Shown here: positions 51,490-62,733 of the stretch, piece by piece | How positions within the stretch are numbered: the first letter of the stretch is position 1 | Layout: the number at the start of each line of letters is the position of its first letter | NCBI GenBank assembly: GCA_963575745.1 | Contig: CAUYUJ010008524.1 | Span: 373,670-437,669 of the forward strand | Reading direction: 5' to 3' | From: Prorocentrum cordatum | Taxonomy: Eukaryota; Sar; Dinophyceae; Prorocentrales; Prorocentraceae | DNA length: 64,000 nucleotides | Notes under the pieces: model-generated | Seen by the model: the letters and a program-made list of their open reading frames with translations, nothing else | Told to the model about the DNA's origin: nothing | Databases searched by the model: none | Translations under genes and position numbers: made by a program

Positions 51490-52080
51490 TCGGGAGCCTC
51501 TGAACCTGTCGGGGGCCTCCTGGAAGCAGGTTCGAAGCATTTTGGGGGCCGATTTGGGGCTTCTCGGGGCCTCCTTTGGGCCTCTTGGGGGTCTCCTGGG
51601 GCCTCTTGAGGGGCCTCCTTGGGGCCTCCTGGCGGCCTCTTGGGGCGGAAGGCTCGAGCTTGCGGTTCGTGGTCCCCCTCTGGGCCCCCTCTTGGGCCCG
51701 TCTTGGGGCCCTCTTGGGCCATCTTGGGCGCCTCTTGGGCCGTCTTGGGGCCCTCTTGGGCTGTCCTGGGGCCCTCTTGGAAGCTTCTTGGGCCGTCTTG
51801 GGGCGGTCTTGGGCGCCTCGTGGGCCGTCCTGTAACGTCGGAAAGCCCAAAAAGCAACTTTGTGAAAAATGTACGTTTTACGAAGGGAATGGGCCAATGT
51901 TTGCGTCTAGGGGCCCTCTTGGGACGCATGTTGGAGGCTTCTTGGGGCGTCTTGGGGGCGTCCTTGGACGTCTGGAGGCCATCTTCAGCATCTTGGAGCC
52001 CTCTTGGAGGCCTCTTGGAAGTTTCTTGGGCCGTCTTGGGCGCTTCTTGGGCCGTCTTGTCTGACTGGGGAGGCCTCCGG
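51490..52080 (-). repeat. ccaagaggccc-type dispersed repeat array, locus C (inverted)
   Basis: Same family as at 36075 and 53050 but in opposite orientation (plus strand reads cctcttggggcc). Two arms flank an AT-rich core at about 51838-51900. All six frames are long here (Leu/Gly/Trp/Ala on plus, Pro/Arg/Lys on minus). Confidence 0.8.
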
Positions 52081-52289
52081 CAAGCCCCGACGAGCCTCCG
52101 GGCCCCCCGGGGCCCACATTTGTGGTCGGGGTCCCGGCCCCGGGCCCCCGGACCCGGTGCGCCGTTATATGTATACGCAGGCTTGTCCTCTCACACCCAG
52201 GCACCTTGTCACGCTGGGCATTGTCGCCAAGTTCCGGTCCCCTGGCCTGGGCCCTCGCAGATCAACCTGGCTCGAGAAACGCTGGTTTC

Positions 52290-52520
52290 CAGAGGTGGGC
52301 AACTTCTGGAAGGTCTTCGCTGGAGCGATTTGGGGCTATTTTGAACCCGACTGAGGGGCCGTGAAGCCAGATTCGCTCAGAAACAGAACAGGATTAAGCG
52401 GGATTGCGTAAGCGGGACTGCGCGGAAACTAACGGGATTATGCCAGATGTTGCCGATTTTCCACCCAGTGCTGGGTTTCACCTCCCGCCAGTTGCATCCT
52501 ACGCTCGGAGAGGGGGGCCC
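52290..52520 (+). repeat. Dispersed repeat R4, copy 2
   Basis: Partner of 48255-48515 by ordered landmarks. Confidence 0.65.
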
Positions 52521-53045
52521 AAACATCCAACGTTTCGGACCAAATAAGACCGAAAGTTCTTCCGGGCGTCCGACAGGGGGGGCGTCCTAGAGGGGGCGCA
52601 ATGGCGCAGGCCATGGGCTGTGGGCACGACGCGGCACAATCCCATGACCCAGACCGCTTCGCCAATGACCGGCCCAGAGTTGTGAACGGCTCTGGCTCTG
52701 GCTGCAACCACTGCATTCTGTGACCCCCCCGCGCCTGAAACCCCTGCGAGGACCCAAGCAGAGGTCCGAAAACAGGGCCCGAATCGGGATCGAGCCCGGG
52801 GCTGCCGCTTGCTCTCCGCCTTCGGCACTGGACACCTCAAGGGCATCCCATGATGAGGGCGCCCAAGAAGCGGGGGGGGAAAGGCAAATCATAGCCCAAG
52901 GCACGTGCGCGGCCTGGGGGGAGGGGCCAAGGGACGTATCAAAATCCCCCGACACCCGCTTGTTGGGGGGTGCAAAGGCGCGCGAGATGACTCGCTGTCA
53001 TGACGGGAGGAGGCCGGGAGCAGGTCCGGGGAAGGAGGCCCGCCC
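52521..53045. other. No gene recognised
   Basis: GC-rich sequence without a supported coding frame, repeat or RNA motif. Confidence 0.4.
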
Positions 53046-53049
53046 TGGC

Positions 53050-53640
53050 GCCTCCAAACCGTCTCAAGGGTGCCAAGACGGCCCACGAGGGCCCAAACAA
53101 AGCGCCAAGACAAATCTACATAAGCATCGCGATGGCCCAAAGTAGCCCCACGACGGTCCCAGATGGCTTCGAGACGGCCCACGTGGTCCCCACGACAGCC
53201 CACAAGTGCTCCCAGAGGACCGCCGAGAGAGCCACAAGAGCAAAATTTATACCATCCCCATCGGGAAACGTAGGTTCCTAGCATACTCTATGTTTGTTCC
53301 GTCTTCACGGCGTCCAAGACGAAAAAGGCTCCAAGACGGCCAAATAAGACCTAAAGAGGACCCCAAAGGGGCCCCAAGACGGCCCCGGGGGCCACTTATG
53401 ACGGACCAGGAAGACCCCAAGAGGGACCCAAGAGGGGAAATGCAAACTGACATCGTGAATCTTCCCCGCCTTGATCACCCCAAGAGCCCCCCCGTGACCC
53501 CCCAGAGCACCCCGAAGAGGCCCCCAGAGGCCTCCAAGAGGCACCCAAGACGCACCCAACAGGCCCCCCAGGGGGCCCCCAACGCCAACCGGATTCCCCC
53601 AAGACCCCTCCAAGAGGCCCCTGACAGGAGCATTCCGGGA
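53050..53640 (+). repeat. ccaagaggccc-type dispersed repeat array, locus D
   Basis: Arms of the degenerate unit separated by AT-rich cores centred near 53265 and 53455. Same family as loci A-C. A small hairpin (CCTGGCC-loop-GGCCAGG, about 53674-53692) follows it. Confidence 0.8.
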
Positions 53641-53749
53641 GACCATCGTGTGCACCCCCGGGACTCCTGGCCCACCAGGCCAGGCACGGTGGCACGACTC
53701 TTGACGAACACACTGTGATGAGATGTCGGCGGCGCGCAAGCCTCTGGAA

Positions 53750-54560
53750 TGAGAGGAGGGGGGAAAGAAAGAGAAAGGAGGATCTCGGGGAGAGGGGGGG
53801 CGGGCGCCCCCGGCCAGCCTCGCTCGCACCCTGACGGCGGCGCATCGGGCCGAGGCTGGAGGGAGAGCGAGAGCGAGAGATGGAGAGAGAGAGAGAGAGA
53901 GAGACCAACAAACTGACAGATCCGAATGGGAAAAGAAAGAGGTAGAAGAGGGAAGGGGGGAAGGGAAGGAGGGGGGCGGAGGGAGGCAGGGGGGAAGGGA
54001 GAGGCAGCCAGGAACGAGGAGGAATTGCCGAAGAGAGCAGGACAAGGCGGGAGTCGGAGGACGCCGACGACAGAAAACACTGCCGCAACAAAAGCACTGT
54101 CCTCGGCACCCTCCTGCAGTGGCGGGTCTCCCGCGCACCAGGCATTGATCACCAGCTCCGTCGCCTTCCTGGTCGCACTCAGCGCGCCCTTGGCCAGGGA
54201 TCCACAGGATGGAAAGCATCAGACAGGGAGAACGGCCACGGAGAAAAAGGATGAGGAAGAGGCGGAGGGAGGGAGGGAGCAAGAGGAAAAGGCAGAGAGG
54301 ATGGAGGGACGAGGGAGAATGATTTAAGGGAGGACTGTGAGAACTCCATGCAAAAACGCGCGAAAACGGAGGTCCACTGTGGACACCATGGGTGGAGACG
54401 AGGACCATGCTGGAGCAGCAGGATATGAGAAGAGGAGGACGAGGGAAGGGGGAGCAGGAGGCGGATGCGCGCGAGGGGGAGGGAAGGAGGAAGGGCCCCA
54501 CCACGCTGAGCTGGCGTCGCGGGCCGCCTTATGCTCGCCCACCCCCAGGGAAGCCGAAAG
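53750..54560 (+). repeat. Polypurine tracts with (GA)n, one non-repetitive island
   Basis: The plus strand is G/A-rich at 53750-54040 (with (GA)n at about 53860-53905) and at 54220-54500. Between them, 54060-54200 is a normal-complexity island. Its minus-strand reading SATRKATELVINAWCAGDPP looks protein-like, but no splice boundaries or family could be assigned. Confidence 0.6.
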
Positions 54561-54639
54561 GCAATAAGGAAGCGCCCGCAATGTTTTCTGTTGGCCTGCG
54601 GAGCCCGAAAGCCTGTCCGCAGGGCGGGGGAAGGCGGGG

Positions 54640-54775
54640 TCGCGAAACGGCGCGGTGACAGACAGTCTGGGACCCCAGGACAAGGTTCAGTCGAGACGTC
54701 CTCTGAAATCGACCCCTGTCCCAAAACCAAAACCGCGCGGTCACTCCGAATCCCCACTGACCCACCACACTGAGT
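54640..54775 (+). repeat. Dispersed repeat R3, copy 2
   Basis: Partner of 26080-26195; the last ~58 bases match best. Confidence 0.65.
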
Positions 54776-54835
54776 TTGAAGGGGCTGAAAGGCCCAGCCA
54801 ACAGCTTCGCCTCAGGCAAAGCCAAGCTCCAACTC

Positions 54836-55111
54836 TGTTGTACCGTAGTAACGATAGTCCAGTATGAGAGGAGATGTCATCTCAAGCAACAGGAAGATCC
54901 GTTTGGTTTTGATAGCGATTGTGTGGCTCGCAGTGAGCCACGTTCATATTTAGGCAGCCGGCCGCTTGAGCCGACGCGGCCGCGGGCGCACGCTCGCTTC
55001 CACTCCTTGCGTCCCTCAGCTCGCTTTAGAGTCGGGGGGGGGGGTAAGGAGACGAAGCGTGAGCCCATCGTCCCTATAGAGCAGGCATAGCAGCTAACAT
55101 ACACAAGGACA
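54836..55111 (-). repeat. Probable 3' LTR of the copia element
   Basis: On the minus strand the segment begins TGTCC (55111) after a purine-containing stretch, and ends CAACA (54836). The 276 bases follow the end of the coding tail (55146). It contains a C-run, a 7-bp hairpin (GTGGCTC/GAGCCAC, 54923-54941) and a weak SL-like word. The partner LTR is outside the window, so the limits are inferred from the terminal dinucleotides only. Confidence 0.4.
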
Positions 55112-55145
55112 GAAAAGGAAGCGGGCCTAAAGGAAGGTGGACCCG

Positions 55146-55745
55146 CTAGCAAGTTGCCTCGTCACGCGGCGTCAGAACGTGATGTGTATGGCCGGCCCAA
55201 TATGGAGTATGTCTCTTCAGGTCATGGTTGAAGGTCTGCATACCTCCCATGACTTGCAGGAACATTTATCTGTCGATGCTCCTCTTGGTGTGGCCATCCG
55301 CAGTCATATCGCGGGTATCACACCAATGGATGCTGTGCACGATTCCACGCTCCATCATCTGTCGTAGCCAACTGACGTGTCCTAAAAGGGTACACTCAGC
55401 CGGCTTCTTCAAGTCTTTGCTTGACAAGCACTTCAGACCAGACTCAGCATCGATGGTCAGAGTGACCTTGGTGCTCAGGCCACCCAACTTAAGTATATAT
55501 TTCAAATGAGTGGGCGTGAGCGGCCCCGCGTGGAGCTCGCGCAGAGTCACAATCGTGGGATAAAAGTCCTCCGAATTATGCGCTGCTGCGAGTGTCTCCG
55601 CTGAATAACTCGAGCGGGCCTACAAGCGGTGAGACTTGCAATGCGCATCAATCAAGTGAACGACAGGCTGACCAGATGACGTGTCTCCACGTCATAGCAG
55701 GTTTGCCCCGCGAATACCATAGCCTTTGACGTCATCATCGGCGTC
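55146..55745 (-). pseudogene. Copia RNase H domain and C-terminal tail, three nonsense codons
   Basis: Readable from GYGIRGANLL through VVHLIDAHCKSHR, ARSSYSAETLAAAHN (catalytic Glu), VTLTIDAESGLKCLSSKDL (catalytic Asp) and HWCDTRDMTADGHTK (final Asp). Nonsense codons interrupt it: a TGA near 55698, a TAG near 55620 and a TAA at 55268-55266. After the TAA the conserved tail continues (MQTFNHDLKRHTPYWAG) to a TAG at 55148-55146. RNase H degrades the RNA template during cDNA synthesis. Confidence 0.8.
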
Positions 55746-56039
55746 TCCACTCAGGCGTCGATATCGTGAGTCGCCATGGGGGTCGACCTCGCCCGTGGGG
55801 TTCATCGCCTGGTAGACGATCTTCTTCGCGCGGGCCTGTAGCTTTCTGGTGATCGCGCTCAGTCGTCGCGCTTGAATGTTGGTCGGTTATTGGGCGCGCT
55901 GTAGAGATACTACATACACGATAAACCGCACCTGGGTGATTAGTGCGCATGCCACCGCACCTCTGGGGCTGACAAACATGTCTGACACCATCTTGGTTGC
56001 CTGAGCGTCAGCGTCGGCGCGGGTAAGTTCCAGATGTTG

Positions 56040-57330
56040 TAGAGGACGGAGCTGCTAGATATTTTCCTATTGATCCAAAGTGACATTGCCGTCCTCGTCC
56101 TTGGTGTACCTCACAGCACAGTTGGTATGTGTATGCTTGTTGAGTTTACACTTACCAAAGGCATCTTCAACGCATTTGACATATGTGCCAGTGGTGTCCT
56201 CAGTACCGACCACATCAATGTCAACAGCATGCTTGGCCGTGGGCAAGTCGTTGCTCGTCTCCAACTCCTCGTCGTAGGACGTGGGTCGGAGACCAAATCC
56301 TCTGGTGGTCCTCCTGAGCTTATGTGAGAAAACCCGTGGAGCGTCTTCAGCTTATGTGCCTGGTTTCAAGCACTGTAGGCAGTGCTATGACTCGTCGTAG
56401 TGCTCGAATCCTGGGAGAGTCCGGGGCACTGTGGCCGATCCAGGCGGCAAAGTCGAACGCACCACACGTTCCTTTTTACATGTAGCCTCAACAAGTTCCT
56501 GATACAATCCCTTCAGGAAGGCCATGCTGATGGCGAGGGAAGCAATGACCCACTGCTTATTGCTCGCTGCCGTGCTAGCGAGTAACCTCTGGCTTGACTG
56601 TCTCGCCGTTCCCGAGCATGTTGCTACGCCGAAAGCTTCAAGGTCCATGAAACCTCGGAGAACCGAGCGTAGTCGGATGGCACGTTCCATCTCGCCCTTC
56701 TCTTCCTTCACGAACTTCCATGCGTGCGCGTATCTCGAAGTCATGGTGTTCGACGCTTTCGCTATCTCCTGCATCTCAAAGCATTTGGTGTCGAATCATG
56801 TCTTGAGCGCAGTGTAGAGGGCCTTCGATACTTCATCGGGATTTGCCTGAATGTCAGCTGCAGCGAGGAGGTCGTCTTCCTTGCTGACCACAGCTCGCTT
56901 TGCAGCGGCCGTGACGTATACTCGCATAGTGGTCACCCGGCCGGCATCAAATATCATGCGTTGTTGCTCGGACAAGACTACCTGCGACATTTCTGCCGTA
57001 AAGCATAGTTCGACATATCGACCAGTCTCGTCTGCGTCGAGTCCGTAGCTGTCATCTTCGTCCATGGTGCACATCGGGGCGTAGTACGTCCTCTTGTGCA
57101 TCGGAGTCGCGAGTGCGCCCCCATTTCGGCAGGTGCCCCCGCTGTTCATTAGCTACAGTGATCAGCACACTTTGATATGGAACCATCTGTGCAGGTATGG
57201 TGAAGAGGTCCTCTGGTGGAGTTGCCTCCAACAGTTCCCTTTCCTCTGGTAGTTCTGCATACCACACCTCCTTAACATGCGACTCAAGATCAGCATCTGG
57301 TTCTTCGTGAATCGCAAAGAGCCGTCCGTC
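56040..57330 (-). pseudogene. Copia reverse transcriptase, active site mutated
   Basis: Recognisable pieces in order: VWYAELPEERELLEATPPED, RYVELCFTAEMSQVV, SRYAHAWKFVKEEKGEMER, VLRGFMDLEAFGVAT, SSQRLLAST, SLAISMAFLKG, then KHAVDIDVVGTED and FGKCKLNKHTHTNC. In motif A the catalytic Asp (usually SLDIS-AFLKG) is Ala (GCC, 56534-56532). In the x-x-D-D box the first Asp is Val (GTT, 56225-56223). A TGA at 56798-56796 stands where a Trp codon is expected (KT-stop-FDTKCFEM). Frames shift at about 57060 and 56300. Confidence 0.8.
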
Positions 57331-57622
57331 ATCCTATGATGGTTCGGCTTCTGAGGCTCTTCTCGCGGCTCCATCCAGTGCCGGTGTATCTGCCAATTCC
57401 TCCATTTCTGACATGTCCTTATCCGTGGGCTTCAGACATTGGATAATTCGTGCATGCGCTGATCCAGTTATACCGTGTATATTCAGAGCAGTACCTTCTG
57501 CTTCGTGATAATGAAATCCTGGATTCACGTCGCTGTCGCAATGGACCAAGATGCAGCTGTCGGCATAAGTAACCGGAGATAGCTTATGAATACTCTTGGC
57601 TAGTCTGACTGAAACTACACCC

Positions 57623-58660
57623 TCAATGCGAAAGAAGTGTCTGAAAAAGGTACTGTCGGGCCAAGTGTACCTTAGGAGATAGGCGGCTTGCGGTCGTCAT
57701 CTGAAGCGCCCCTTTTTCGGCCGGCACATAGCCAAAGGTCAAAGCAGGTCTCCCCGCTGATAGGCTGGCTACGAATGTCAACGCTGTGCGTATTGCAGTG
57801 TTGTCGGAGCAAATCTGTCGGGCTATGAGTGCTTCAGTGTGTAATGAATGCCTTGCATCGCCGCATTGTACTCGAACATCTCGATTGCCCACTCGGATGA
57901 TGACCTGACCCCCTTCGGGATCATTATTCACAACTGGGAACGGGCCATTCCAGCCTCCCGAGTCATCCTTCGCGGCCGTAGGGCGAAGGTGATCGACCAA
58001 GTCTCCTTCATCACCGTAGTGCTGACCGGTAATAGTCGTCTTAGTGCGTAAGGCACGATTGGTCTTAGCTGCTGATGTGGCCTGTGTGATAGCTTCAATG
58101 CATATCCTGCGCATCGTCTGTTCACGAGAGCGATCCGATGTTTCCGTCGGCTGCTCGTGGTCCAGGACAGGTGGGTCAGGGACCATTGCTGGTTGCCGTC
58201 CAAATAGAGCGCCGCATGGAGACACCTCGCCATAGAAGGTGAACGCGCTGGCGGCGAGCAGGGCTTCGTGCAGTAGTCGGGTGAACACAAGAGGTATATC
58301 TAACCTATTGGGTTCAGCCTCCATGGAGTGAAGTGAGCGGCGTAGCATGCCGTTTTTGGCCTCGATCGTTGTAGCGTGCTGTCCACGCGCGCGTATCCTA
58401 AGTTCAGTGCATATTGCCTTGAGGACTGCTTTCGCAGTGTCGTTGTCAAGGGCGCCCTCTCTAGAGTAGCGTTCCTTTGCTGGTCCAAACTGCACCCAGC
58501 ACTGATGATATGCATCCAGGATACTGTCGTAGTCTTGTCTGGTATTTCAATCCCAGTAGCATACCGCATACAGCGATCGGCAATCGATAATATTGAATCG
58601 ATTGTGTTCTTGTTTGTAAGCCATCAGATCACATTCCACCTCCTCATGGAATTTGCCAGG
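57623..58660 (-). pseudogene. Copia integrase core and C-terminal part
   Basis: DDE integrase inserting cDNA into the host genome. The first Asp is in EEVECDLMAYKQ (about 58640), read in the upstream frame; the frame then shifts near 58500. The long frame 58495-57623 holds EGALDNDTAKAVL (probable second Asp) and TTIEAKNGMLRRSLHSM (Glu). The C-terminal part has DSGGWNGPFPVVNNDP followed by a GQVIIRVGNRDVRVQ strand-rich stretch. All three acids can be placed, but the frameshift kills the product. Confidence 0.75.
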
Positions 58661-59005
58661 TAATGCAGTAGAAGGCATAACGGTGTGCCCAGGCTTGTCC
58701 CAAGCTCTGCATTCTCGGCATGTGTCGCAGACACCTTTGATTAGGTTGAATCTGACATTGTCCAGCTCCTTCGCATGGAACCAACGTAAGTGAAACTTTC
58801 GCAACTCGCGCGTTCCCACGCTGGGGTCAAAGCTTCGTAGGTTTTGTAGACTGATTTGTACATCGAACCGTGACCAGTCTGGTGGTCGTGGTCGTACAGC
58901 AGGGTTCCCCGCTGGCGGCGGTGGAGGTGCTTCTCCACCTTGTTGTCGTCCACGTCTGACTCTAATTGTGGCAGTTGGAGGTGGCCATCCGAACTGCCAG
59001 CCCAA
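58547..59005 (-). pseudogene. Copia pre-integrase zinc (HHCC) segment
   Basis: RKFHLRWFHAKEL followed by GVCDTCRECRAW gives the H-x4-H ... C-x2-C zinc site found at the N-terminus of copia integrases. A Pro-rich linker (GGEAPPPPPAGNP) precedes it. The frame ends at 58547 with the start of the integrase core. Confidence 0.75.
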
Positions 59006-60784
59006 CTCGAGGCAGGTTGCCCTGCAGCAGGCTCAGCAGCATGTCTTCCAACAGTAGCTTGCGCCCGCGGTAGGTCCGGCTCTATAACTGGGTCTCGGTG
59101 CTCTCATCCGCGTAAGTGGTGATTCTGCTGGCGCATCGGGTGGCGACGCTGCTAACTCAGCAGGATCTGGCGGTGCAGGTCCTGCTGCCTGCTCGGCGGG
59201 AGACGGGGGTATCTGTCCATGATTGCCGGGCAACTTCCAAGGCTTGGCAAACTTTCACTGGCCAGGTGTTAGTAAGTGTCCAGGCTTGTTCTCCCCGTAG
59301 TTCTTCTAACAGCTCAGACATTCCCAATAGTAGTCGTCCATATCGCACCACCTGTAGTGCCTCGAATCTCTATCATGAGAGGGAGAGCGCACGTTAACGT
59401 TGCCCGCGCAAGCAGGACAACCGAGCCCCCCGAAGGTGGTCTCGTAATCGAGCCACCAGGCTGTCGAGGGAGACCCGGGCCATCCAAATCGCAGCCCCTT
59501 GCGTTGGAGACCAAGACGGTGGGCGAATACGGGTAGCCATGGATAGGACCACGAGTTACCTGGAAGAGATCGCGCGCGATCAAAACAGCCTCGGCGAAGA
59601 GTGACTGCATCTTTGAAGTATATTGCGCAGCCATGGACAGTTCCTTATTACATAGCGACACGTGTTGATGATGGCCAGTACGTTGCTTTCGTTCAAAAAA
59701 GGTGGGTAAAAGACGGTTGTTGGCCATGGTCTCGGTCGGATTGCGCATCAGTACCCCGTGGGAGTCACGTGAGCCAGTAGTGCATTGACCCACGTTCACC
59801 TTGCAAGTGCCCTTGCTTCTGGCCAACGTAATCCATGGTGGTATCTGACCCACCCAAGCCCCCACTGGTTGCTCTCGCAAGTAGAAGCGTCGAATATAAT
59901 TTTGACGCACAGCCACCTTCCCAATGAATTTGATAGGTGGCCAGTCTTCTTTTTGATGTTCATGCCAGGTGTCATCGTTAACCTTTGCATTGGAATAGGA
60001 AGGTCAACCAGTCGTTCTGCAGTTGTGCTGTAGCATGACAACCTGAACGAAACAAACGCCTGAATAATGCATCACTGCATCTTGGGCACCCTTGTTGTCA
60101 AGGTCAACAAAAGTGCGTGTGTCGAGGCTTCCCCCTGAACCCAGACCTCGGCTGAATGCTACTTGAGAGAACATATCTACCTTGTTGTGTCGTCCGTAGC
60201 ACAAGGTGGGGATTATGGAGAATACATCTGCCTAGGATTCTGCAAAAAGGCCCCGCAAACAATGCGATGACAGTCTCCCCCCCATCGTCGCTATCCGTGT
60301 CGGAGTCCAGAGGTGCGTCGGTTCAATACGCACTACATCCGAGTTCTTTCAGGTCGTCTCCACAGACGTCGCTGCTTTCCTCGACTAGTTTGAATATCTT
60401 GCGTGGTTTGATGCCAGCTGCTGTGTCTGCTTTATGTTTCTTTATTTTTTGCTTAACTCTGGCATCGGTTGGTAGTGCTGCCTGTTGTTCTGTCGCAGGT
60501 GAGCTAAGTGTCGGAAATCCGGGAATAGAGGGGAGCACGCGGCCGCGCTCAATCGAAGGGGGAGGGGGGCGATCGTCGCCGATGACCGCCACCCGCCTTG
60601 AGCGTGGACGTGAACTGCCATCTCCCTGGAGAGTCCGTTCCCGCTGCTCCCAATACAGTCGGGTGAAGACGTTGGTAACACCATTGGGTAATGGCGCGGT
60701 GTAGTTGTATCCGATCGGCTGGTCCTGGATCTTGAAGTATTGGATGATCGCGTTATCGTCCAGGTTCATCGTCACCCGTCTCAC
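59006..60784 (-). pseudogene. Copia polyprotein, unrecognised middle segments
   Basis: Several frames: 60784-60323 (RLYWEQRERTLQGDG, then KKHKADTAAGIKPRKIF), 60204-60004, 59916-59314 (VGQIPPWITLARSKGTC, DSHGVLMRNPTETMANN, KELSMAAQYTSKM) and 59233-59033 (Pro/Ala-rich). The sequence is protein-like. A protease is expected between Gag and integrase in copia elements, but I could not place a convincing D-[ST]-G motif. Confidence 0.5.
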
Positions 60785-61086
60785 AACATGGTCCCACTCG
60801 GGGCCATTCTTAGGAGACTAATCGTAAGTTCGAGCCCCTTTAGCAGTTCAAGTGTGGATACTAAGATGTACAACACTTGTGTAATTCCTTTGCGTTTTAT
60901 GTCAATCAACTTGGTCAATTAACCTTGCGGTCACGATCGCTAGCGTCCTGTTGCGCAATTCGGCCTTCTGAACACCTTGTCCATACCAATCTAGAAAATT
61001 TTCAAAAGATTATGCAGGTTGCCCTGCTCTGTTGCATGCGCGCCGCCATAGGTTGGTAAAGATGCGCGCGCACGTAGTCGCCACTT

Positions 61087-61998
61087 TCAGATATGATCCG
61101 CTGGGCAACGTGTTGCGCGGTCGCCCTTGAGGCCGAAGTGGCAGAAACGCACGCGCATGACTTGAAAATCCAGATCTTCAACAGCATCTCGTATGGGACC
61201 TCGTTTCCAAAAGTATCCTGGTGGTCCGCAAAATACAATGGTCATGCGTAGAGCCCGAGTCTTGGACATCAGATTTTGGATGCGCTGGTAGTGTGGCCGT
61301 GCCCTCTTACCAGGCACCCTCACATGCCCGTCAGCAGGTGTTGCCACCCGCAACAAGCGGTAATCACCCGAGAGTAATGCACCCAAATACTGTGTACCAG
61401 TGGAGGTCATTACCTCTGTCTGTGTAATACGGGCACACATGTATCCACGGGCTTGGAGTTCAGCGCAGGCTGCCCGTATATCCTCAGTGACAAATTCACT
61501 AGAATGAGAATGATGCGACAATCTTTCTTTTTCAGCAGCGGCCACACAGCCGGGTCCACTGCTGTTCGTGGCAGCCGCGCAACCGGGCTTGCCACGGTCC
61601 CTGGCACGCACAGACGGCGCCTGGGAAAATAATGCTGGTTTCCTCGCGTTTGCTGACAGCACCTGGGCGCTCGGCCTGTCTGAACAAGCGCGAGTGGCCG
61701 TAGCAGGCGCCAGCCCCCGCCAGTCGTTTGGCGATGGGGGCGTCCAAATGCCTGTGCCATGCTGCGATGCAGAACCGCTGCTCGAAGTTATAATATCGAA
61801 CTTATCTTCGGCATCATCCCCTATCCCAGGCGCCCCTGCCTGTGCGTCGGGAGGCTTCCACTTCGCGCCCTCCTCGTAGATGGCCTGATAGATCTTCGCC
61901 TGCAAATTGCGGAGGGCGAAGTCCTTGTCGGCCGAGGTAGGGGTAGTCCCACAGGACATATTCCTGCGATGCCATGTTGTCAAGATGTTGTTCACCAA
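61087..61998 (-). CDS. Copia polyprotein segment, unknown domain
   Basis: An open frame of 303 codons. The N-terminal third has NLQAKIYQAIYEEGAKW; the C-terminal part has CAELQARGYMCARITQTEV and VFCGPPGYFWKRGPIRDAVEDL, then RVRFCHFGLKGDRATRC. The regularly spaced Cys/His residues may bind metal. I do not recognise the family; it lies between Gag and the protease/integrase region. Confidence 0.5.
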   Translation of the reverse strand: MVNNILTTWHRRNMSCGTTPTSADKDFALRNLQAKIYQAIYEEGAKWKPPDAQAGAPGIGDDAEDKFDIITSSSGSASQHGTGIWTPPSPNDWRGLAPATATRACSDRPSAQVLSANARKPALFSQAPSVRARDRGKPGCAAATNSSGPGCVAAAEKERLSHHSHSSEFVTEDIRAACAELQARGYMCARITQTEVMTSTGTQYLGALLSGDYRLLRVATPADGHVRVPGKRARPHYQRIQNLMSKTRALRMTIVFCGPPGYFWKRGPIRDAVEDLDFQVMRVRFCHFGLKGDRATRCPADHI

Positions 61999-62193
61999 AG
62001 AACTGGATCATGAAAGTGAGCGTCTCGTCGTTGGTGAAGAAAATGATTCCCTTCGCATCTTGTGACATCATGCAGGCTTGAGCATCATTCACAGCTGGTG
62101 TCATTGCAATTGGCTCTGCCAATATCCAGAAGAATTGTCCACATACCATTGGTCATAGTTCCACTCTCAGCTGCCAAGGCTAGCTCATGGCGT

Positions 62194-62733
62194 TCACCAA
62201 ATAATTAGTCCAGGAAATTCAGACACCGTCGTGCCATGCATGCCTTTGCGGCGCCCCTGCTCCAAAACCCACTCGTTTCGTGACAAAGATGCGAAAACAT
62301 TCATATTTCCACGAGCCTCTTCCTCCGTAATAGGACTCTCTTCAAAAGGTCCAGGCTGGAGGATATTCGTCTCGTCATGCGTATATGGGTGTGATGTGGA
62401 GGTAGTGGGTACGTTCAAGAAGGTGTCCTCATCCGCGCGCATGCCCCTCTGACCAGAATTGATCATAGATACCGCATGCAGCATATCGCGTTCGGATACC
62501 CCACGACTGCCACTGCGCACGCGCACAGGGCCCCCAGTCCTGCGCTGATTACGTGGACGAAGATCTCGCCCATATGGCATGTATGCGTGCGAAGACTGAG
62601 GCCACTGAGCGCCCCTGCCGGTAGCCCTTTCCACGCGCCTCAACCACGTATCGTTCCCCGGCACCGAAGGTGGGGCTGATCTAGCAGGTGCCCCTGCGTT
62701 GTCATCGGTCTCTGCCAACAATGGCATAGGCAT
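62194..62733 (-). pseudogene. Copia Gag-region segment
   Basis: Frame of 179 codons with a charged, Arg-rich first half and an end reading NVFASLSRNEWVLEQGRRKG. It follows the coiled segment after the RING finger by a one-base shift. No domain recognised. A short stretch downstream on the minus strand (about 62105-62160) reads NGMWTILLDIGRANCND, where D-I-G might be a worn protease motif. Confidence 0.45.

Noticed and set aside
51490-52344. Long Leu/Gly/Trp/Ala-rich plus-strand and Pro/Arg/Lys-rich minus-strand proteins
   Set aside because: Every frame is open because the DNA is a degenerate GC-rich repeat; the same DNA family gives similar frames at 36075, 40765 and 53050.
54840-54960. Stretch with gtatgagagga and gtttggttttgat considered as an LSU rRNA fragment
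   Set aside because: The two words resemble rRNA pieces but stand in the wrong order, without intervening homology; the region is better explained as the copia LTR.
59531-59545. gggtagccatgg on the plus strand considered as a second spliced-leader relic
   Set aside because: Only about eight bases match, it lies in the sense opposite to the copia coding strand, and the 3' half of the leader is absent.
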